A stretch of 64,000 bases of DNA from Sphingobium sp. 15-1 (GTDB taxonomy: Bacteria; Pseudomonadota; Alphaproteobacteria; Sphingomonadales; Sphingomonadaceae), in contig NZ_JABXJG010000001.1 in assembly GCF_013375535.1 (NCBI RefSeq), positions 2,956,001 through 3,020,000 of the forward strand, in the 5' to 3' direction. The position numbers and the translations under genes are program-made. Numbering within the stretch: the first letter of the stretch is position 1; each line of letters opens with the position of its first letter. Positions 37,742 through 46,048 of this stretch are shown one piece after another. Under the pieces are notes generated by a model. That model saw only the letters and a program-made list of their open reading frames with translations. It had not been told where the DNA came from and ran no database searches.

Positions 37742-39709
37742 TCACCCCAGCGGCGCGCTAGCCCAATGCCTTAGCCTCCCGTAAAGCGCCGCAATCACGC
37801 CAAAGAAGGCGATCACCGAAAGCACCACAGCCCAGGGGTTCTCCGCCACCAAAGCCAGCGGCGCGTCGCTGTCGGTCGCCGCGACGATCCCCGCGAAGGC
37901 GACGCCGAACAGGCTTTCGCCCACGATGAAGCCGGTCGCCATCAGCACGCCCATACGCTCGGCAAATTCGGGGTGGGACTGGCGCAGCGCCCAGCGGTTG
38001 TAGACATGGCCGATCACCGCGCCGACCGGGATCAGCAGGGTCAGCGCCATCGGCAGATAAATGCCCATGCCGACGGCGAGAGGCGGCAGGCGCAGCTTGC
38101 CCGCCTTGCCCAGCAGCTCGTCGATGGCGACCACGACCACGCCGATGCCTGCGCCGAAGCCGATCAGCTTCCAGTCGAGATCGCCACCCAGCACGCCCTT
38201 GGCCAGAGCCGAGATCAGCGCGGCCTGCGGGGCGGGGAGGGCGCTCGCCTTGGCGCCGGGCGCCCCCGCAAAGCCGAAGGCGCTGTTCAGCAGGTCCAGC
38301 ACTGGCGGGATCACCAGTGCGCCGAAGATCACGCCCAGCACCAGCGCGATCTGCTGTTTCCACGGCGTCGCGCCGACAAGCTGGCCGGTCTTCAGGTCCT
38401 GCAAATTGTCGTTGGAGATGGTCGCGACGCCGAAGACGATCGCGGTCGTGAACAGGGCATAGGCGATGAGCGCCTGGCTTTGCTTGGGGTCGCCGCCCGA
38501 GCCGTAGATCGCCGCGAGGATCAGCGAGGCGCCCAGCACGGCGAGGATGCCGACGCCGGAAATCGGGCTGTTCGACGCGCCGATCAGGCCCGCCATATAG
38601 CCGCAGACCGAGGCGATGACGATGCCCGCGACCAATATATAGGCCAGCGTCAGCGCAATGATCGGTACGGGGTTGAGTGCGATCGGCCCGCCCTGCGCGA
38701 ACACCCAGAGCAGGATGGCGATGGGGATGAGCGAAGCGAGGATGGTGCCGCCGACGATGCCGATCGGCAGATCGCGCTCGGTGATGTCGAGCAGGCCTGC
38801 ATTGCCCGCCTTGCGGACCTTGGCGGCGGCGAGGGCGGAGCGGATGCCGCTGATGATGGGGCCAAGAATCTTGAGCAGCGTCCAGATCGCCGCCACGCCG
38901 ATCGTGCCCGCGCCGATGAAGCGCGCCTTCATGCGGAAGGTGGTGCCGACCAGTTCCGAAAGGTCCGCGCCCGAGGGAAGCGGGGCGGTGAGATAGGGGA
39001 CGAGGCCGACCCAGCTTATCAGCAGGCCGAAGAACATGGCGACGCCCACCGACAGGCCGACCAGATGACCGACGCCGATCAGCGCCATGGAAAAGCTGGT
39101 GGAGACGCTGGATGCGCCCGCGCCGAATTTGAAGAAGGTGGCGGCTTCCTCCGCGATCAGCCTGGTCTTGGCGAGGATCGCGAAGGCGGCGGCAGCGACC
39201 GAACTGGCGATGATGGCGGCAAGGCCGCGCTTATTCTCCTCCAGCCCTTCGCGGGAGCCTGCGCCCACTTTCAGCACTTCGGCAGCGGCCACGCCCTCGG
39301 GATAGGGCAGGTCGGAGCCGGTAACGAGCGCGCGTCGAAGCGGCACCGAATACATGACGCCCAATATGCCGCCCAGCGCGATGGTGAAGGCGCTGAGCCA
39401 ATAGGGGAAACCCTGCCACCAGCCGATGATCACCAGCCCCGGCAGCACGAAGATGATCGCGGACAGCGTGCCGGCGGCCGAGGCAATGGTCTGGACGATG
39501 TTGTTTTCCAGGATCGTGCCGGTCGCGAACAGCCGCAGCACCGCCATGGAAATGACGGCCGCCGGGATGGACGTGGCGAAGGTCAGGCCGATCTTCAGCC
39601 CCAGATAGACGTTCGCCGCGGTGAACAGCAAGGTGATCAGCGCGCCCAATATGACGCCGCGAAGCGTCAGCTCCGCCATCGGGGCCGCCTTGGCCGAATC
39701 ACTTGTCAC
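37742..39709 (-). CDS. OPT family oligopeptide transporter
   Basis: 655 residues with about 15 hydrophobic segments. Family blocks include AVISMAVLRLFATGTILENN, NNIVQTIASAAGTLSA and SDLPYPEGVAAAEVLKVG, the last being the usual NPEG-like loop region of the OPT family (TIGR00733 type). Members are proton-coupled importers of peptides or metal chelates; the substrate here is unknown. It is a single gene with a 91-base gap to the SGNH hydrolase stop upstream. Confidence 0.92.
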   Translation of the reverse strand: MTSDSAKAAPMAELTLRGVILGALITLLFTAANVYLGLKIGLTFATSIPAAVISMAVLRLFATGTILENNIVQTIASAAGTLSAIIFVLPGLVIIGWWQGFPYWLSAFTIALGGILGVMYSVPLRRALVTGSDLPYPEGVAAAEVLKVGAGSREGLEENKRGLAAIIASSVAAAAFAILAKTRLIAEEAATFFKFGAGASSVSTSFSMALIGVGHLVGLSVGVAMFFGLLISWVGLVPYLTAPLPSGADLSELVGTTFRMKARFIGAGTIGVAAIWTLLKILGPIISGIRSALAAAKVRKAGNAGLLDITERDLPIGIVGGTILASLIPIAILLWVFAQGGPIALNPVPIIALTLAYILVAGIVIASVCGYMAGLIGASNSPISGVGILAVLGASLILAAIYGSGGDPKQSQALIAYALFTTAIVFGVATISNDNLQDLKTGQLVGATPWKQQIALVLGVIFGALVIPPVLDLLNSAFGFAGAPGAKASALPAPQAALISALAKGVLGGDLDWKLIGFGAGIGVVVVAIDELLGKAGKLRLPPLAVGMGIYLPMALTLLIPVGAVIGHVYNRWALRQSHPEFAERMGVLMATGFIVGESLFGVAFAGIVAATDSDAPLALVAENPWAVVLSVIAFFGVIAALYGRLRHWASAPLG

Positions 39710-39800
39710 TGGTCTGTCCCCTTGCCTGCGGCTGTTTTATAAACGTCCGGTAATAATGTTGCTTGGGCGTGGATCAATCGGAAAGTGAGTCTGAGCGCGC

Positions 39801-40592
39801 TCAAGAGGGGGCGAGGGGCTTGAGATCGGCGGCTACGGCCGCGTCCAGATAGGCGTCGACCAGCCGGGTCCAGAGCGTGTAGCCGCGCGGGTTCATGTGC
39901 AGGCCGTCGGGCCGGAACAGCGACGCGTCGGGCAGGCCGTCCGGCGCCAGCAGCACGCGGCCGACATCCAGATAGTCGAAGCGCGTCACCCGCGCCCGCG
40001 CCGCCACCGTCATGTTGACCGCCGCCATTTTCGGCCAGAGCGTCCAGCGGATCGGGCTGGGTTTCAACGACAGATAGGCGATATGCGCCTTGGGATAATC
40101 GGCGCGGAGCTGCTTGAGCAGAGTCAGCACATTGTTCGCGACCTCGCCCGGCGCGGCGCCGGCGGCCAGATCATTTTCCCCGACATAGACGAGGATGGAG
40201 CGCGGCTTGGCCTTGGGCAGCAGGCGCTTGTAATAACGCAGCACATCCGGCGTGGTCGCGCCGCCGAAGCCGCGGTTGACGGTGCCGATGTCCGGGAAAC
40301 TTCCGGGAATGTCCCACAGGCGGATGCTGGAGCTGCCCAGGAACAGCGTGGCGTCGGTGATGGCCGGCCCCGCCTCATTGGCCTTGGCGAAGGCCTCGAT
40401 CTCCCGGGAGAAGGGGAAGGCGGGATCGGGATTGACCTTGAGCGCCGATGCTGGAAGCGCCGATGCCGGCGGCGCGGCCTGCACCAGTCCGCCCGGCGCG
40501 AGCAGCAGGGCGAGCCCGAGCAGCGCCCGGCCCCCCTTGATGCCGCCCTTAATGGCGATGGAGCGGGCGTAGCTGATATTTGCCGTTCGCAT
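39801..40592 (-). CDS. SGNH/GDSL-type hydrolase, secreted
   Basis: 263 residues from the ATG at 40592; the start overlaps hspQ by 44 bases, and a shorter form is possible. A signal-like stretch (ALLGLALLLAPGGLVQAAPP) precedes the hydrolase domain. SGNH residues are visible: Ser in LFLGSSSIRLWD, Gly in VNRGFGGATTPD, Asn in VYVGENDLAAG, and Asp/His in RPDGLHMNPRGY. It probably hydrolyses an ester outside the cytoplasm. The substrate cannot be told. Confidence 0.88.
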   Translation of the reverse strand: MRTANISYARSIAIKGGIKGGRALLGLALLLAPGGLVQAAPPASALPASALKVNPDPAFPFSREIEAFAKANEAGPAITDATLFLGSSSIRLWDIPGSFPDIGTVNRGFGGATTPDVLRYYKRLLPKAKPRSILVYVGENDLAAGAAPGEVANNVLTLLKQLRADYPKAHIAYLSLKPSPIRWTLWPKMAAVNMTVAARARVTRFDYLDVGRVLLAPDGLPDASLFRPDGLHMNPRGYTLWTRLVDAYLDAAVAADLKPLAPS

Positions 40593-40920
40593 AGGTGCCG
40601 AACATGTCGGAAATGGCGGGATGGTCGACAGGTTCCTCACTGTCGTCCGCGATCAGATTCTGCTGGCTGACATAGGCTACATAGCTGCTTTCGCCATTTT
40701 CAGCGAGCAGATGGTAGAAAGGCTGATCCTTGTCCGGCCGGACCTCCTCGGGGATGGCCTGATACCATTCTTCGGTATTGGCGAAGACCGGATCGATGTC
40801 GAACACTACGCCGCGAAAGCCGAAGAGTCGGTGCTGAAGCACGTCCCCGATGCTGAAGCGGGCGTGGACGATCGGCGGGGCGGTAATATCGGGTCCGAAA
40901 ATCTGAATCATGTCGTTCAT
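40549..40920 (-). CDS. hspQ: Heat shock protein HspQ
   Basis: 123 residues starting MNDMIQIFGPDITAPPIVHA. The body HARFSIGDVLQHRLFGFRGV, VFDIDPVFANTEEWY and SYVAYVSQQNLIADD is the YccV/HspQ hemimethylated-DNA-binding-like domain. In E. coli HspQ adapts Lon specificity and affects DnaA levels. It lies next to the tRNA-Ser/prophage junction and diverges from the tRNA. Confidence 0.92.
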   Translation of the reverse strand: MNDMIQIFGPDITAPPIVHARFSIGDVLQHRLFGFRGVVFDIDPVFANTEEWYQAIPEEVRPDKDQPFYHLLAENGESSYVAYVSQQNLIADDSEEPVDHPAISDMFGTYANGKYQLRPLHRH

Positions 40921-41042
40921 ATGACGCAATTTAGGATGGTTGCGGTGCGAAACAAGAAAAATGCTCGTCGCTGCTTGGCAAGGGTGAAATCATTCGCTAA
41001 TGGCCGCCGCTCGACCGGGACGGCACGCGCCGGACCTTCTGC

Positions 41043-41132
<90 letters not shown>

Positions 41133-41284
41133 CTTTTTCCTCTGCAATAGTCCAGATGAAGCCAGAAACCCCGGAAATCCGGGCATTTTCTGCGCGTCAT
41201 TTGTCCGCAACGGTCCTCATTTGTTCTCATGTAGCTGATCTGCCATATGGCGTGATCCATGGTATGTGAGTCGGGGAATATGGT

Positions 41285-42631
41285 ATGGGGGCACTGACGG
41301 ACGCGAAGGTGCGCAACGCGCGCGCGATCGAGAAAGCCTACAAGTTGTCCGATGGCGAGCAGCTATATCTGCACGTCTCCACCGCCGGCGGTCGCACCTG
41401 GCGCATGAATTATCAATATGGCCGGAACGCCCAGGGCAAGCCGGTCCAAAAAACGCTGACGATCGGGAGCTATCCGGCGATATCGCTGAAGGACGCGCGC
41501 GAGGCGCGGGACGTCGCGAAGACGCTGCTTGCCAAGGGCAATGAGCCGAAGCCCATCGATCTGTTCCAGCGCGCCGCGCCGGTGGCCGACACCAGGCCGA
41601 CATTCGGCGCCATCGGCCGCGAATGGCATGAATTGCAGAAGGGCGGCTGGTCCAAGGTCCATACCAAGGACGTACTCGACAATCTGGAAACGGAGGTATT
41701 CGCCCAGATCGGTCATTTGCCGGTCGAAGACATCACCGCGCCTATGGTGCTGAAGCTGTTGCAGGGCATTGCCGCGCGCGGGGCAATCGAGACGGCGCAC
41801 CGGACCCGCCAGCGGATCAGCGCGATATTCGTTTATGCCTTGGCGACGGGGCGCGGCATCGCCGATCCGGCGGCAAGCCTATCGATTGCGCTGCCGAAGA
41901 AGCCCAAGGCGAAGCCGCAGCCAGCCATCACGACGCTGGACGACCTGCGCCAGCTGCTGATCAACTGCGAGGCGGAGCGGTGCCGCGCGCCGACGAAGCT
42001 GGCATTACGGCTGATCGCGTTAACGGCGGTGCGGCCGAACGAATTGCATGGCGCGCGCTGGGCGGAATTCGAAGGCCTGGACGGTAAGGAGCCGCTTTGG
42101 CGCATCCCCGCGCGCCGCATGAAGGGCGACAAGGATCGCAAGGCGGAAATCGAAGGGGATCATTTGGTGCCATTGTCGCCGCAGGCGGTGGCGGTCATCC
42201 AGGCCATGATGCCTCTGACCGGCGATTTGGACTTAGTCTTCCCAAGCGACAGGCATCGGCACAGGCCAATGAGCGAAAACACTCTGCGCGCCCTGCTTAT
42301 CCGCGCCGGCTATTTCCAGCGTCACGTCCCGCACGGTTTCCGTTCGGCCTTCTCGACCATCATTAATGAACGGGTGGAGCGGCAATGGCGGGAAAGCGGC
42401 CACACCGGCGCATCGCCGGATCGCGCAATCATCGACTTGATGCTGGCGCACATTCCGCAGGGGACGTCCGAGTCTGAAGGGGCATATAATCGTGCCGCCT
42501 ATATGGCGAGGCGGCGGGAACTGGCCTGCGAATGGGCCGATATTCTGCTGGCCGATATGTGGCCGCCCCAAGTCCACATTGGTCAGCCGATCCGATGGGC
42601 AGCGACCGGGCCTGGTCGGCCCGGTCGATAG
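41285..42631 (+). CDS. int: Tyrosine-type site-specific integrase
   Basis: 448 residues. The N-terminal DUF4102/arm-binding domain is seen as LTDAKVRNARAIEKAYKLSD and LTIGSYPAISLKDAREAR. The C-terminal catalytic core has the first Arg in RLIALTAVRPNELHGARW, HGFR in the middle, and the nucleophile Tyr region in SEGAYNRAAYMARRRELAC. P4-type integrases of this kind target tRNA 3' ends, which fits the tRNA-Ser just upstream. It ends two bases before the stop of the convergent alpA-like gene. Confidence 0.95.
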   Translation: MGALTDAKVRNARAIEKAYKLSDGEQLYLHVSTAGGRTWRMNYQYGRNAQGKPVQKTLTIGSYPAISLKDAREARDVAKTLLAKGNEPKPIDLFQRAAPVADTRPTFGAIGREWHELQKGGWSKVHTKDVLDNLETEVFAQIGHLPVEDITAPMVLKLLQGIAARGAIETAHRTRQRISAIFVYALATGRGIADPAASLSIALPKKPKAKPQPAITTLDDLRQLLINCEAERCRAPTKLALRLIALTAVRPNELHGARWAEFEGLDGKEPLWRIPARRMKGDKDRKAEIEGDHLVPLSPQAVAVIQAMMPLTGDLDLVFPSDRHRHRPMSENTLRALLIRAGYFQRHVPHGFRSAFSTIINERVERQWRESGHTGASPDRAIIDLMLAHIPQGTSESEGAYNRAAYMARRRELACEWADILLADMWPPQVHIGQPIRWAATGPGRPGR

Positions 42632-42633
42632 GG

Positions 42634-42816
42634 TCAGGCTGCCTGGCTGATCCAGGCATCCACCTCGCTTTCGATCCATCGGGAACATTTCGCGCCCAGC
42701 TTGCGCGGGGCGGGAAACTGTTCGCGGCCGATCAGCGCATAGATATGCGATCGAGACAGTGCGGTGCGGGCGACGACGTCGTTGATCCGCAAGAAGCGTT
42801 CGGGTTGAGGCGTCAT
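42634..42816 (-). CDS. AlpA-family phage transcriptional regulator/excisionase
   Basis: 60 residues: FLRINDVVARTALSRSHIYA, a MerR-like winged helix, then CSRWIESEVDAWISQ. This is the AlpA pattern; members regulate integrase expression or act as excisionases. It is the last gene of the leftward early operon, convergent with int, and overlaps the methyltransferase gene by 4 bases. Confidence 0.88.
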   Translation of the reverse strand: MTPQPERFLRINDVVARTALSRSHIYALIGREQFPAPRKLGAKCSRWIESEVDAWISQAA

Positions 42817-44492
42817 GCGGCGATCCTTTCTTCCGCAATCTGATCATCGTTGGCGGCATTAGCGCGGGCGAGCGCTTCGGACATGACCGGCGATACGCTG
42901 TTGCCGCACATCCGAACCTGCGCCGTTTTGGTCAGAGGCTTGCCGTTGAATTCCAAATCAATGATGTAATCAGCGGGGAAGCCTTGGGCGAGGAACAATT
43001 CGCGCGGCGACAGCATTCGCATGCCGATGTCCGCGATGACATATTCCTCCCCGGCGATCGTCACCGTCACCAAGCCGAAGCGCGCCTTCGCCGTGACCGC
43101 ATGCAGCGGATCGGTCAGGTCTTGGCCGTGCTGGGCTGCGCCGTAGTATTTGACGAGGAAGGCACGGACCTCGCCATAATGCAGGCCGCCGGCCATGACG
43201 GTTTCTATAGGTGCATTGAGGGGCTTGCCCGCCTGGTTGTTCTGGAGCTTCACGAGATGGCTGGTGACGATGTTCTGCTGTGTGCCGCGTCCCGTGATGG
43301 TGCTGACCGGCGTTCGTGTGTCGTGGCCGGCATGCAGGCCGCCGCGCGGCATGTTGTTGTGCTGGGCCATGAACGCGGTGACTAGGTATTGATGCGCGCC
43401 GCCGGCTGTTACTGTGTGGGTCGGCTCATTCGTGGCCGTGTGCGGCTTGCCGCTGTTGCGCATCGTCATAATGTGCGGAGCGACCAGCGCGATTTCGCCT
43501 CGATGCGCAATGTCAGGATGGGGCAGCGGGGCGAAATAGGGCGCGACGACTGCGAACTCTCCGCCCTTGGCCGTCGTGATCGTCCGAAGCGGTTCATCGC
43601 CAGCGTAGGCGCGACCGGCGCCCCACTGGCCATTGCAGACGGGCACTATGAAGGGATGAGGCGCATTGATGACATAGCGCATGATGCCGGCGGCGATCCG
43701 GCGACAGGTCGCATCCTTCAGCGAGCGCTTGCGATCAAAGATCGACGGACAGGCAATCGACCAGTCGATGATTTCCGCAGCGGTGCGCCATGGCAGCAAT
43801 CGGCCGCCATCGACAGCCGGAGTTCCGGGCTTGCCGTGCGTCGGCTTCGGCCAGCTGATGGGCTGACCGTCGCATCGCGCGATCAGGAACAGGCGCTTGC
43901 GGGACGTGGGCGCCCCGAAGTCGCAAGCGCGCAACTCCCTCCATTGGACGCGGTAGCCAGCGCGGCGCAGCTTCGCTACCCACTGGTCGAAGGTCTTGCC
44001 CTTGGCCTTCGGGCAGGGTCGCCCATCCTCCCCCAGCGGCCCCCACGTGCGGAATTCCTCGACATTTTCGAGCATGATAATGGCGGGACGAAGCATCGGG
44101 CCAAGTCGGTCGATCCAGTGATGAACGACCCACGCTAGATCCCGGATATTCTTCTCGACGGGCTTCCCGCCCTTGGCCTTGCTGAAGTGCTTGCAATCGG
44201 GAGAAAACCACGCGAGCCGAACTGGACGCGGGCGACCTTCGAAGGTGACGGCTTCCAACGGGTCCACGGCCCAAACGCTCTGGCAATGATGCCGGGTCGT
44301 TGGGTGATTGGCAGAGTGCATCGCCACGGCTTCAGGATCATGGTTGATTGCGACATCGACCCGCCGCATCAACGCGCGCTCGATGCCGGTTGAAGCGCCG
44401 CCGCCGCCGGCGAAATTGTCGACAATGATGCCGTCATTCCAGTCGCGGCTCGCGATCGAGGCTTCGAGATTAAGGAGCTGGCTTGTTTTCAA
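42813..44492 (-). CDS. DNA (cytosine-5) methyltransferase, phage type
   Basis: 559 residues. AdoMet motif I is NFAGGGGASTGIERAL (residues 26-41). The catalytic Cys is C100 in SPDCKHFSKAKGG, motif VI is ENVEEF (142-147), motif VIII is PTSRKRLFLIA, and the final motif X block is QVRMCGNSVSPVMSEALAR. Between about 300 and 470, where the target recognition domain should be, five similar units occur (see findings). It methylates the C5 of cytosine in DNA. No partner endonuclease is adjacent, so protection of phage DNA is likely. Confidence 0.92.
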   Translation of the reverse strand: MKTSQLLNLEASIASRDWNDGIIVDNFAGGGGASTGIERALMRRVDVAINHDPEAVAMHSANHPTTRHHCQSVWAVDPLEAVTFEGRPRPVRLAWFSPDCKHFSKAKGGKPVEKNIRDLAWVVHHWIDRLGPMLRPAIIMLENVEEFRTWGPLGEDGRPCPKAKGKTFDQWVAKLRRAGYRVQWRELRACDFGAPTSRKRLFLIARCDGQPISWPKPTHGKPGTPAVDGGRLLPWRTAAEIIDWSIACPSIFDRKRSLKDATCRRIAAGIMRYVINAPHPFIVPVCNGQWGAGRAYAGDEPLRTITTAKGGEFAVVAPYFAPLPHPDIAHRGEIALVAPHIMTMRNSGKPHTATNEPTHTVTAGGAHQYLVTAFMAQHNNMPRGGLHAGHDTRTPVSTITGRGTQQNIVTSHLVKLQNNQAGKPLNAPIETVMAGGLHYGEVRAFLVKYYGAAQHGQDLTDPLHAVTAKARFGLVTVTIAGEEYVIADIGMRMLSPRELFLAQGFPADYIIDLEFNGKPLTKTAQVRMCGNSVSPVMSEALARANAANDDQIAEERIAA

Positions 44493-44596
44493 CGGCTTTC
44501 TCCCTTGGCGCTCGCGAGGGCGCCGGCGATGATGAAGGGGATCGCCAGCAGGGCGGCGATGATGAAAAGGGCGCGGATCAGGCCTTTGGCGATCAT
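44489..44596 (-). CDS. 35-residue membrane peptide in the early operon
   Basis: MIAKGLIRALFIIAALLAIP continues to a single span ending ASAKGESR. It overlaps the start of the methyltransferase gene (ATGA) and the stop of the gene upstream, so translational coupling supports it being real. Function unknown. Confidence 0.55.
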   Translation of the reverse strand: MIAKGLIRALFIIAALLAIPFIIAGALASAKGESR

Positions 44597-44850
44597 GATT
44601 GGTCCCCGGTGATGCGCGCCGCGATGGCGCTGGCTGTGGCGGATTTGGTGGCGAGATAGCTGCGCGCTTCGAGGCAGTTGGCGGACCAGGCGCGGATTTG
44701 CCCCGTCGCCCATGTGTAGCTGATCGCTTCGCGCAGGGGCTTCGGCACCTGAAACCAGTGAGGCCGGCACATTAGGATGCCGCGACGGACCGGGGTGTCA
44801 CACCCCGGCGCATCGCACGTCCGCATCGGACGCTGTTTGCGGGCCGCCAT
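44593..44850 (-). CDS. Small Cys-rich phage protein, unknown function
   Basis: 85 residues. CDAPGCDTPVRRGILMCRPHW carries three Cys and a His spaced like a small zinc-binding site. The rest is helical and hydrophilic. It touches its neighbours on both sides (stop overlaps the 35-residue gene; start shares a base with the preceding stop). It resembles many short zinc-finger-like proteins of alphaproteobacterial phages. Confidence 0.7.
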   Translation of the reverse strand: MAARKQRPMRTCDAPGCDTPVRRGILMCRPHWFQVPKPLREAISYTWATGQIRAWSANCLEARSYLATKSATASAIAARITGDQS

Positions 44851-45398
44851 TATTCGATGCCCAGCGCGTTCTTGTAGGTGTCGACGATCGACTCATGCTC
44901 AAGCCGGAAGTGGCGCTCCATCTTCCGAATTTTGACGATGTCCCGCATGGCCTTGACGTCATAGCCATTGGCCTTGGCCTCCAGATAGACGTCCTTGATG
45001 TCGTCCGCGATGCCCTTCTTTTCCTCTTCCAGGCGCTCGATGCGCTCTATGAAAAGGCGTAGCTGGTTGGCGGCGGCGTTGCCTTCGGAAGCGGGCTTTT
45101 CCGCGACGACAGCCGGCGCGGCGGCATTTTCGCCTGCGCAATCGACATCGTCGTTATCCGCCTCGACATCGAATGGCAGAGCGTCGGCGGAGACAAGAAC
45201 GGTGCGGGCGCCGACATGGTTGGGCGCGGAGACGATGCCGCCCCTCTCCATGCGCTCTACCAGCTGCGCCGCGACATTGTAGCCGACGCGCAATTGACGC
45301 TGGAGCCAACTCGTGGACGCCTTCTGATCGCCAATGACTAGCGTTGCGGCTTGGCGATAAAGATCAGAAGCGGCGGTGTTTTCAGCGGTGTTGGACAT
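44850..45398 (-). CDS. FtsK-gamma winged helix fused to a GapR-like (DUF2312) domain
   Basis: 182 residues. Residues about 10-70, [20 protein letters not shown] then [20 protein letters not shown], match the gamma DNA-binding winged helix of the FtsK translocase, which reads KOPS sequences. After an acidic linker, residues about 105-182 match DUF2312/Gap[47 protein letters not shown]. GapR clamps overtwisted DNA and aids topoisomerases during replication. The protein lacks FtsK membrane and motor domains. It sits in the early replication operon, downstream of the primase-helicase. Confidence 0.85.
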   Translation of the reverse strand: MSNTAENTAASDLYRQAATLVIGDQKASTSWLQRQLRVGYNVAAQLVERMERGGIVSAPNHVGARTVLVSADALPFDVEADNDDVDCAGENAAAPAVVAEKPASEGNAAANQLRLFIERIERLEEEKKGIADDIKDVYLEAKANGYDVKAMRDIVKIRKMERHFRLEHESIVDTYKNALGIE

Positions 45399-45408
45399 GG
45401 GATTTCCT

Positions 45409-45588
45409 TCAGTTCGTGATGGTTGCCGCGATCAGCGGGCCGAAGATGGCGAGGATGATGCCGGCGACGATCGCGCCGGCGGCGAAGAGGGCGCGGGTGC
45501 GCAGGGAGGCTTCAGCGAAGCGTTCGGCCAGCGGGCGACAGCGGTCGCACCGGCACGTCGCGGCATGGATGACGTCAGGGCGCCGCAT
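45409..45588 (-). CDS. 59-residue protein with CxCxxC motif and a membrane span
   Basis: Begins [20 protein letters not shown] and ends in a hydrophobic span ([20 protein letters not shown]). The ATG at 45588 shares a TGATG junction with the gene upstream. Unknown function; a small membrane-linked phage early protein. Confidence 0.55.
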   Translation of the reverse strand: MRRPDVIHAATCRCDRCRPLAERFAEASLRTRALFAAGAIVAGIILAIFGPLIAATITN

Positions 45589-46031
45589 CAGGCGATGACC
45601 TTTTTGCGTTCCAGCTGCTCGCAGCGGGTGCAAAGATCGGGATCGGTTTCCGACCAGGTGGCATCATTGCCGTTGGTGTCGTATTGCGTCGTCCACTGGT
45701 CCCACCCGCAGGCCAGGCACAGGCGGGGGTGCTGTTCGGGCGGCGTGTCGCAAAGCTGGCGATAGACGTCGAGGTTGAAGTTATAGGCCCGCGACATATC
45801 CGCGCCGAAGAAATGGCGCTGCATCCGATAGCCCACGGTTTCGAGTTCGCGGATATTCCGCTCGACGTCGGCCTGGTGTTCGGGGCGGTGCCAATAGGGA
45901 CGGGCCGCCTGTTCGATCGTCATGCCGGCGGCGGCGCGGCGCATTTTGACATATTCCCAGGGCATGACGACGGGGCGGGCCGCCGGTTCGGTTTCGCCCA
46001 GCATGGCGAGCAGAGAGGGAGCGTTACGCAT
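45588..46031 (-). CDS. Phage protein with C-terminal zinc-ribbon-like motif, unknown function
   Basis: 147 residues. The N-terminal part has a helix-turn-helix-like stretch (MRRAAAGMTIEQAARPYW). The C-terminus has two pairs of cysteines, CLACGWDQW and CTRCEQLER, about 30 residues apart, suggesting one zinc ribbon. It follows the primase-helicase gene by 17 bases. Confidence 0.65.
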   Translation of the reverse strand: MRNAPSLLAMLGETEPAARPVVMPWEYVKMRRAAAGMTIEQAARPYWHRPEHQADVERNIRELETVGYRMQRHFFGADMSRAYNFNLDVYRQLCDTPPEQHPRLCLACGWDQWTTQYDTNGNDATWSETDPDLCTRCEQLERKKVIA

Positions 46032-46048
46032 GGATCGTCCTTTCGCTG

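Noticed and set aside
42813..44492. Restriction-modification system built on the C5 methyltransferase
   Set aside because: Neighbouring genes are AlpA, a 35-residue membrane peptide and a small Cys-rich protein; none looks like a restriction endonuclease.
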